DNA from: Chrysogorgia sp. JL179-B06
Lineage: Eukaryota > Cnidaria > Anthozoa > Scleralcyonacea > Chrysogorgiidae
Reading direction: 5' to 3'
Assembly: GCA_035772405.1 (NCBI GenBank)
Contig: JAYKKM010000068.1
Coordinates: 62,001 to 126,000, forward strand
DNA: 64,000 nt
Every line of letters starts with the position of its first letter. Within the stretch, counting starts at the first letter, position 1. The translations under genes and the position numbers were made by a program. The notes under the pieces were generated by a model, which made no database searches, was not told the origin of the DNA, and worked only from the letters and a program-made list of their open reading frames with translations. Shown in pieces: positions 61,801-64,000 of this stretch.

Positions 61801-63766
61801 CAAGGGTTGTGATTTGGACAATCAAAATCTACTTCTACTCAGATTTGAGTAGCTTAACAGGGGATCGACAAGCTACCGTGCGAGTTTTCACAGACTGAAT
61901 TACAGGTGTATATTCAGACTGCATTACACGGGCTTAAGTTAATACGAATTTGCTTTATTTTCCCTAAACGTTGCCCAAAAAAGTTCCAATCCCCCCCTGG
62001 CGTGTTCCTTTACACCTTTTACAATCGTATAACTACTTACCGGATGTTGTTTCTTTGATGTGTTTGGGAAAAGTTGGATGGCGATAGGCATCAACTCTCC
62101 GTGAGAACTTACATTAAAGAGCGCGAAAGGTGCAGTGACCTGATAAAGTAAAAATAGTACAATGGTACTGATTTTAAAAGGAGCTTCAGTGTTGTAACAA
62201 GGTTTCGTTGTGTGATCTAACCAGTTTCAAAATTATTAATAATTATAATAAAGAAAGTGAAGTTTCTGAAATCTAGCTTGTTGGCATACACTGTTTTGGT
62301 TATTGTCATTGATATTTTGCGGTCCGATCTTTGGCAGCGGTCTTTACCAAGGTATACTTCAGAGCCACACGACGGACGTTTGTTTTGTGGCGGTGTGGGT
62401 CAAAATTTCTGTATATACTTATGACTATAACAATTATTATACTGCACGGATAGTATTCTAGTTGATGTTGCCATGTTGGCGGATTTTCTATTTTCCTTTT
62501 GATTATCTTTCATTAAATATATTATAGAAGATTGATTTCTTGTGAATTGTGAATGTCCAGTTGAAAATATAATGAAATTTTGATCTTTTTCAAGTGGCTC
62601 CCATTAGCTCCGTTACGCCACTGGAGAGCTTCGGTCAATCCTGAGTTCTATAGTACAAATCATAGTATATCTCTTAGAGTTATTGACAGAGAGATAGTAC
62701 CGTAGTTACAATAAATGTTTTCTGGAATTCAGAATTATTAGTTGTATATAAACTGCATTCAGAATTTTTTCGAAATGAATATAAGACGCGTAAAAGATCC
62801 GATCGCGATCAAAATATCAACATTTCATGACATATAGATATAACCAGGTCAGACCCATGCTCGTTCTTAAAGCTTTCCATAGGCACTAACCTGGCTACAT
62901 TTTCAATACAATCAAATCTGTTAAAATTGAGAGGTCCGTTATCCTACAATATGGCCCTACCTGCCTATATGCTACAAGGGGCCATACGCTTTAAATCAAG
63001 CAAACGTATAACGAATAGGTATAAGTTAAAACCCAGCTGTGGTGTGACCCTTTTGTTGTAGCTATCCATTACTTTGCACAACCGTCCATTATTTTTCTAA
63101 AAATGGACGCTGTCCATTATTTTTCAATATACAGCAATGTATATTTAATTTATACGTCACCCATTACATTAACGCACAAAAATATTTTTAATTCAATTCC
63201 AATGTATTTCTTTTACTTACAATCCACTCAAATACCATCAGTGTCACTTTCCACATCTCTACTACTGCATCTCGACTGAGTTATAGATAATTCTTCATCG
63301 CCGTCACTGGATTCTGTCATTTTTTACAAACTCGCACTCAACAACTTCACGTGAATACTTTTACTCAGTCAATATCCATTATTTGTTACGCATTGCTAAG
63401 CACTAGATATGTGCAATCGTGCATGAATTAATTTCAAAACTAATTTATGAAAGTTGGGTTTTAAGTAGTCTAAAAACCTCAACCTAATCCATTATTTGAG
63501 AGAATGGACTGCGCCTCGTTCGTTCTGTGGGCTCGGTTGCACTCCATTCTCTCAAATAATGGATTGGGTTTCGGCTCAGGCAAATAATTTCCATTTATAT
63601 CTCGGTCTTTATAGTGTTATATTAATTACCCACCTTTCTATTATTAGTACATTGAAGTCCTTTCATAAATGAGTGATCAACTATGTAGATTTGATTCTCA
63701 TCCATAGCTTCTTCAAGTGTCTTCCCTTCTAGAAACGGCTCCATCATTTCTGCAGTTACCCCAAAA
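37366..63766 (-). CDS. Animal lipoxygenase gene, 3' part (11 exons seen)
   Basis: Eleven exons join in phase to give the C-terminal 413 residues of a lipoxygenase, which inserts dioxygen into polyunsaturated fatty acids (arachidonate-type substrates) using non-haem iron. In order: [51 protein letters not shown]; the iron-binding [43 protein letters not shown]; the second iron segment [17 protein letters not shown]; and the terminal IPNSISI followed by TAA. Expected ligands His, His, His, Asn and the C-terminal Ile are all present. Length from the first motif agrees with other animal enzymes. The PLAT domain and start lie beyond the right edge; in corals such genes may be fused to a catalase-like allene oxide synthase, which cannot be judged here. 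Most introns are full of repeats. Confidence 0.95.
37575..38967. repeat. TACGTGAAGTTATA minisatellite, left part (in intron 10)
   Basis: Tandem units of 16-21 bp centre on GATACGTGAAGTTATA. Variants are TATAGATACGTG, GATATACGTG, GATAGGTG, CATAGATACGTG and GATACAGTACGTG. Homogeneity rises toward the middle, and the left edge is degenerate. Together with the right part (39,732-40,155) it fills almost all of lipoxygenase intron 10. Confidence 0.95.
38960..39739. mobile_element. hAT-like MITE with 8-bp target duplication
   Basis: The element runs from 38,968 to 39,731 (764 bp). Its ends carry 13-bp perfect terminal inverted repeats, CAGGGGCGAAACT. The 8-bp TACGTGAA occurs immediately on both sides (38,960-38,967 and 39,732-39,739), as expected for a hAT target-site duplication, although the host minisatellite also contains this string. 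There is no transposase frame inside. It contains a run of 20 G (38,995-39,014) and a C-rich tract near the right end. The CAGGG start and 8-bp duplication point to hAT; the family is inferred. Confidence 0.85.
39732..40155. repeat. TACGTGAAGTTATA minisatellite, right part
   Basis: This is the same unit as on the left of the MITE and is clearly one array split by the insertion. The GATATAGGTGAAG variant is common here. It ends about 20 bp from the splice donor of exon 10. Confidence 0.95.
40177..40340 (-). CDS. Lipoxygenase exon 10
   Basis: The acceptor is GCGGTAG (40,341-40,342) and the donor GTAAAC (40,171-40,176). It reads [15 protein letters not shown], then [16 protein letters not shown], then [12 protein letters not shown], and ends in phase 2. 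This matches the lipoxygenase segment between the HxxxN iron site and the C-terminal helix, where LPD and LS are conserved. Confidence 0.95.
40684..40745. repeat. Palindrome with GTGTTTTATCAGATATAAAAC arms
   Basis: Near-perfect 25-bp arms surround ACGAGGGCGTAGCCCGA. It is a hairpin of the kind typical of small foldback elements. It lies in lipoxygenase intron 9. Confidence 0.85.
41296..41405. repeat. 15-bp AT-rich minisatellite
   Basis: About seven copies of CTTTATATAAAAAAT are present, some missing one A. They lie in lipoxygenase intron 9. Confidence 0.9.
41964..42120 (-). repeat. Dispersed repeat, copy 2 (inverted)
   Basis: This is the reverse-complement partner of 34,019-34,176, spanning GTCGCCACCTACCTATAC to TAGGTACGTATTTACC. 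It lies in lipoxygenase intron 9. Confidence 0.8.
42200..42322. mobile_element. Foldback MITE, family CAAACGTCGAACTTTTCATG, copy 1
   Basis: A full palindrome whose arms read GGGTCAAACGTCGAACTTTT and GAGTCGAACTCAATG. A half copy lies at 57,684-57,751 and another full copy at 63,822-63,943. Confidence 0.85.
42495..42637. mobile_element. Foldback element
   Basis: Arms begin with GAGAATGAACG and TTTGTGATTTGTG and are mirrored at the end by CACTCGCGTTCATTCTC. They enclose CCCAGGGCCTTCAGCCC at the centre. There is no coding capacity. Confidence 0.75.
42830..43195 (+). repeat. Dispersed repeat, two further copies
   Basis: Two adjacent relatives of 34,504-34,695 lie here (42,830-42,940 and 42,959-43,195). 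They are recognised by GAATCAGTTGT, CACAAACTACGGCTCCG, GTTTTGTCTTCATTTTTCG and a CAGTCTCTTATG end. Confidence 0.7.
43208..43279. repeat. Short foldback with AATTAGACAAC arms
   Basis: CAATTAGACAACAGGGCG at the left is mirrored by GAGGGCGAGTTGTCTAATTG at the right. An inner hairpin is GGGCGAAGCCC. Confidence 0.8.
43738..43911 (-). CDS. Lipoxygenase exon 9 (second iron-binding segment)
   Basis: The acceptor is TCCATAG (43,912-43,913) and the donor GTATAT (43,732-43,737). It is the longest exon, 58 codons. It reads [17 protein letters not shown], then [20 protein letters not shown], then [18 protein letters not shown]. His 29 and Asn 33 of the exon match the third and fourth iron ligands of the family (HxxxN). 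Both ends are phase 0. Confidence 0.97.
44290..44935 (+). mobile_element. LINE endonuclease fragment
   Basis: Read in shifting frames, this stretch gives [11 protein letters not shown], then [11 protein letters not shown], then a [11 protein letters not shown] segment, [27 protein letters not shown] and [10 protein letters not shown]. This is the order found in L2-type endonuclease domains. Stops and frameshifts make it dead. It is in lipoxygenase intron 8, opposite to the gene's strand. Confidence 0.75.
45537..45606. repeat. (ATT)n microsatellite
   Basis: About 22 units with one GATT interruption. It lies in lipoxygenase intron 8. Confidence 0.95.
45620..45795. mobile_element. Foldback element with tRNA B-box-like core, copy 1
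   Basis: The arms CGATCGTCAAGCTC and GAGCTTGACGATC close a palindrome. Near the centre, GGACAGGAATCGAAC is the complement of a B-box-like GTTCGATTCCTGTCC. A sister copy is at 46,358-46,545. The two flank a TTAA-type MITE. It may be tRNA-derived or a chance resemblance. Confidence 0.6.
45879..46353. mobile_element. TTAA-type MITE, copy 1
   Basis: A 475-bp element has terminal inverted repeats of about 150 bp starting AGTGCCCATAACCTCAA and including AACTTTTAAAATGATAA and GATATATCAGTTTGTTTGAT. The flank TTAA at the left suggests piggyBac-type insertion, but the right flank is altered. No transposase. The middle contains GAGAAACGCACACACGTG. Confidence 0.85.
46358..46545. mobile_element. Foldback element with tRNA B-box-like core, copy 2
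   Basis: It starts with TGCTGTAGTGAATATGGG as copy 1 does. The core GGTTCGATTCCTGTCC is a good RNA polymerase III B-box match, followed by GGGACTCAG. The arms are CGATCGTCAAGCTTAAATC and its partner GAGCTTGACGAACG. Confidence 0.6.
46675..46757 (-). CDS. Lipoxygenase exon 8
   Basis: The acceptor is GCGCCAG (46,758-46,759) and the donor GTAGTC (46,669-46,674). It completes a split Asp codon and reads [18 protein letters not shown], then VDEEGLGLK. It matches the helix with conserved D-x-E-[LI]-Q-x-W found in the family. Confidence 0.93.
46829..47040. repeat. (GATT)n microsatellite, degenerate
   Basis: Runs of GATT with GGTT variants fill most of the 330-bp intron 7 of the lipoxygenase gene. 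Confidence 0.95.
47088..47193 (-). CDS. Lipoxygenase exon 7
   Basis: The acceptor is ATTCAG (47,194-47,195 is AG) and the donor GTACAG. It reads [20 protein letters not shown], then [15 protein letters not shown], ending in phase 1. YPYRDDALL is a hallmark of animal lipoxygenases. Confidence 0.97.
47636..48117. mobile_element. TTAA-type MITE, copy 2 (inverted relative to copy 1)
   Basis: It has the same terminal inverted repeats (AAGTGCCCCTAACCTCAAA and its complement ending GGGCACTTTAA). The internal part runs in the opposite direction to copy 1. Both ends show TTTAAAGTGCCC, consistent with a TTAA target. It is in lipoxygenase intron 6. Confidence 0.85.
48240..49490 (-). mobile_element. L2-like LINE with internal deletion
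   Basis: Read on the minus strand from 49,480, it gives [19 protein letters not shown], then SNAPWY, then [17 protein letters not shown]. It then jumps straight to [18 protein letters not shown] and [20 protein letters not shown], followed by [20 protein letters not shown]. The whole catalytic core (AFDTVDH to FADD) is missing at about 48,858. The 3' end carries AGAGCGCC...GTAGCGCTCC and a TAG/ATT-rich tail at 48,240-48,345. It lies in lipoxygenase intron 6, on the same strand as the gene. Confidence 0.85.
49993..50053 (-). CDS. Lipoxygenase exon 6 (smallest)
   Basis: The acceptor is CGTTCAG (50,054-50,055) and the donor GTATGT. It has 61 bases: one base completing Lys, then [20 protein letters not shown]. 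It matches the LPxDLxxRG segment just before the YPYRDD exon. The phase agrees on both sides. Confidence 0.93.
50240..51785. mobile_element. Composite element with GTAAC/GTTAC-rich ends and a central palindrome
   Basis: Blocks rich in GTAACTGTAAC and GTTAC lie at about 50,255-50,385 and 51,610-51,785. Both contain a TTGTAACTNGTTACA-type dyad in opposite orientation. Between them lies a 430-bp foldback (51,055-51,485). No transposase is recognised. It lies in lipoxygenase intron 5. A stretch shared with about 59,530-59,620 (ACTCACNTCTNGTATCCCA, GAGATTCGCGATNCGTGTATT) occurs at 50,965-51,040. Confidence 0.5.
51055..51485. mobile_element. Large foldback centred on GGCTTGGCGGGCGTTGCACG
   Basis: Arms of about 200 bp share GCGCAGTAGCAA / TTGCTACTGCGTA, AAAACAACTGTTT and AGTGCAAAGTTTGAAA with their inverted copies. 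The centre at 51,265-51,292 is itself palindromic. Confidence 0.8.
51785..51990 (-). mobile_element. tRNA-derived SINE-like element
   Basis: On the minus strand, GAGTCGGTTAGAGCGCTG resembles an A box and, about 20 bases on, GGGTCGCGGGTTGAATTG resembles a B box with two changes. A tRNA-unrelated part and an (AT)n tail (51,785-51,838) follow. The order A box, B box, tail fits a SINE. It lies in lipoxygenase intron 5. Confidence 0.6.
52190..52282 (-). CDS. Lipoxygenase exon 5
   Basis: The acceptor is CCTTGCAG (52,283-52,284) and the donor GTAAGC. One base completes Thr of the AINT motif. Then it reads [20 protein letters not shown] and [10 protein letters not shown]. The PGG and SxGxxG pattern agrees with the family. 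Confidence 0.95.
52908..53025 (-). CDS. Lipoxygenase exon 4
   Basis: The acceptor is AATCTAG (53,026-53,027) and the donor GTGAGT. It reads [20 protein letters not shown], then [18 protein letters not shown], and ends in phase 2 with Thr completed by exon 5. It continues the helix that carries the first two iron ligands. The residue before INT is Ala, the position that in this family tends to be Ala in S-specific and Gly in R-specific enzymes. Confidence 0.97.
53332..53468. mobile_element. Foldback element with GGGCCTGTTCATATG ends
   Basis: GGGCCTGTTCATATGTACCTG at the left is mirrored by CGTATGAACAGGCCC at the right. It lies in intron 3 and has no coding capacity. Confidence 0.75.
53875..53971 (-). 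CDS. Lipoxygenase exon 3 (first two iron ligands)
   Basis: The acceptor is TTAACCAG (53,972-53,973) and the donor GTAATA. It reads [17 protein letters not shown], then [15 protein letters not shown]. His 26 and His 31 of this exon align with the iron-binding histidines of HQxxxH. It starts phase 0 and ends phase 1. Confidence 0.97.
54298..54470 (+). repeat. Dispersed repeat, copy 1
   Basis: It is shared in direct orientation with 60,380-60,552: CGTAATATAATNGNCAC, GGTAATTCCAAATC-like, GGTTAAATATTGGCC and GGCGTGCG. The family is unknown. Confidence 0.8.
54871..54982. repeat. Inverted arm left of the gypsy fragment
   Basis: About 112 bp match the reverse complement of 56,402-56,515 at about 93 percent by eye (CGAAACTTGGCAGTCTTATA and GAGGTACTTAAAAAGATA are shared). 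Confidence 0.9.
55159..56400 (+). pseudogene. Ty3/gypsy pol fragment
   Basis: An open frame at 55,159-55,629 gives the second half of a retroelement reverse transcriptase: [10 protein letters not shown] with the active-site [25 protein letters not shown] and [15 protein letters not shown]. In a shifted frame follow RNase H-like [17 protein letters not shown] and [11 protein letters not shown]. Then comes an integrase zinc-finger remnant (IKRCETCQT near 56,265). No LTRs are seen. It is bounded by the inverted arms at 54,871-54,982 and 56,402-56,515. It lies in lipoxygenase intron 2, opposite strand, with several stops. Confidence 0.85.
56402..56515. repeat. Inverted arm right of the gypsy fragment
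   Basis: Inverted partner of 54,871-54,982. It begins TAAAAATAGCGTTTAGAGGC directly after the pol remnant. Confidence 0.9.
56604..56699. mobile_element. Small foldback element
   Basis: ATCATTTATAGACC is mirrored by GGGTCTATAAATGAT. The inner arms GCGAGGGGAATTTG and GACGAATTCCCC also pair. Confidence 0.85.
56910..57120. mobile_element. Foldback MITE, family ACAGTGTNTATAAAAAAACTG, copy 1
   Basis: The arms TACAGTGTCTATAAAAAAAC and AACCCTTAGAAAACGGTCTTA are mirrored at 57,050-57,120. Relatives are at 57,515-57,672 and, partially, at 57,985-58,075. Confidence 0.85.
57410..57505. repeat. Short palindromic element
   Basis: Inverted GGAGGTTTAGTAA and TTACTAAACCTCC lie around CGTCCTTAG, within outer arms built on ATTTAATCACTAAAT-like sequence. 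Confidence 0.75.
57515..57672. mobile_element. Foldback MITE, ACAGTGT family, copy 2
   Basis: ACAGTGTGTATAAAAAAC at the left is mirrored by TTTTTTTATACACACTGTAC at the right. The internal TTAATTTTATGCCGGTT is also found at 58,030-58,050. Confidence 0.85.
57684..57751 (+). mobile_element. Half copy of the CAAACGTCGAACTTTTCATG foldback MITE
   Basis: One arm only (GGCCCAGGTCAAACGTCGAA, then CTCAATGCAAATGAAC), directly next to the ACAGTGT MITE. Confidence 0.8.
57985..58075 (-). mobile_element. Partial ACAGTGT-family MITE, copy 3
   Basis: It has GGTGTCAAGGTGACAATAGG, TTTATGCCGGTTCA and TGTACACACTGTA, as in copy 2, but only one arm is clear. Confidence 0.65.
60250..60346 (+). repeat. Three-copy 33-bp direct repeat
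   Basis: The unit AAACGAAGCCATTGTGCTCG followed by TTNAAATCAANCT occurs about three times. It translates in one frame as [13 protein letters not shown] repeats, but I see no supporting gene. It lies in lipoxygenase intron 2. Confidence 0.85.
60380..60552 (+). repeat. Dispersed repeat, copy 2
   Basis: Direct-orientation relative of 54,298-54,470, diverged by scattered substitutions. Confidence 0.8.
61620..61912. mobile_element. Foldback element in lipoxygenase intron 2
   Basis: ATACACCTGTAATTCAGTCT and GTGAAAA at the left are mirrored at the right end. The inner arms GTAGATTTTGAGTGG / AAATCTACTTCTACTC also pair. Confidence 0.85.
62041..62139 (-). CDS. Lipoxygenase exon 2
   Basis: The acceptor is TTATCAG (62,140-62,141) and the donor GTAAGT. 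It has 33 codons, phase 0 at both ends: [20 protein letters not shown], then [13 protein letters not shown]. The APxxLF and GELxPIAIQL pattern is diagnostic for the start of the lipoxygenase catalytic core. Confidence 0.97.
63484..63567. repeat. Palindrome with ATCCATTATTTGAGAGAATG arms
   Basis: Almost perfect arms of 24 bp lie around a G/C-rich loop (CTGCGCCTCGTTCGTTCTG). It lies in lipoxygenase intron 1 as numbered here. Confidence 0.85.
63634..63766 (-). CDS. Lipoxygenase exon 1 as seen (internal exon)
   Basis: The acceptor is GATTTAG (63,767-63,768) and the donor GTGGGT. It reads [20 protein letters not shown], then [18 protein letters not shown], then CTNNRK. VT-x-E-M and [11 protein letters not shown] are typical just before the catalytic core. 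One leading base belongs to a codon split with an exon beyond the right edge. Confidence 0.95.
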
Positions 63767-63821
63767 CTAAATCAATGTTATAAAAATAAATATACTATGA
63801 AATTGTTAATTATTAAATATA

Positions 63822-63943
63822 AGGCTCGTTTCAAACGTCGAACTTTTCATGTGCCGAACCTAATGTAAATGAGCAAAACCCTTTGTTCAAGCTCATTTCC
63901 ATTATATTTGACACATGATAAGTTCGACATTTGAAACGGGTCT
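63822..63943. mobile_element. Foldback MITE, CAAACGTCGAACTTTTCATG family, copy 3
   Basis: The arms GTTTCAAACGTCGAACTTTT and its near complement run to 63,943. The centre is AACCCTTTGTTC. Confidence 0.85.
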
Positions 63944-64000
63944 AACTGATTTAATATGCAGGAACGGCTCTGCCGTGCTTCAGCGGGAAGCGTATTCGCT

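Overview
This is eukaryotic DNA, most likely from a marine invertebrate and plausibly a cnidarian. It is AT-rich and has a split gene with canonical GT-AG introns. It carries L2/CR1-type LINEs with short tandem 3' tails, a Ty3/gypsy fragment, and many foldback (palindromic) MITEs of the kind common in cnidarian genomes. The encoded lipoxygenase resembles coral and other animal enzymes. The species assignment is inference. There are no bacterial operons, no CRISPR array and no rRNA.

Layout. (1) Positions 1-25,552 are one huge pentanucleotide satellite of TTGTC units. It is punctuated by single units in inverted orientation (GACAAG) and organised into local higher-order repeats; it runs off the left edge. 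(2) Positions 25,553-28,718 hold a decayed L2-clade LINE (endonuclease remnants, then a nearly intact reverse transcriptase) inside the satellite. (3) Positions 28,719-32,404 hold a second, more diverged block of the satellite. (4) Positions 32,405-33,366 hold a 5'-truncated LINE with an (ATCT)n tail. (5) Positions 33,367-37,365 are intergenic, with foldback elements and a degenerate tandem repeat. (6) Positions 37,366-63,766 hold one gene on the minus strand: the C-terminal 413 codons of an animal lipoxygenase, spread over eleven exons of 61-174 bp (the last, 115 bp, ends at the stop codon) and separated by introns of up to 8 kb. The 5' part lies beyond the right edge.

The lipoxygenase is the only well-supported cellular gene. 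Its exons are too short to stand out as long ORFs, so I assembled them by hand from splice sites, phase agreement and family motifs. All exons join in frame without stops. All five expected iron ligands are present (two His in exon 3, His and Asn in exon 9, and the C-terminal Ile), so it looks like a working enzyme that oxygenates polyunsaturated fatty acids. Its introns hold nearly all the mobile-element debris of the right half: the LINE fragments, a TTAA-type MITE in two inverted copies around exons 7 and 8, a tRNA-like SINE, the gypsy pol fragment, and an intron that is almost wholly a TACGTGAAGTTATA minisatellite interrupted by a hAT-like MITE with an 8-bp target duplication. Most very long open frames in the left half are artefacts of a stop-free repeat.
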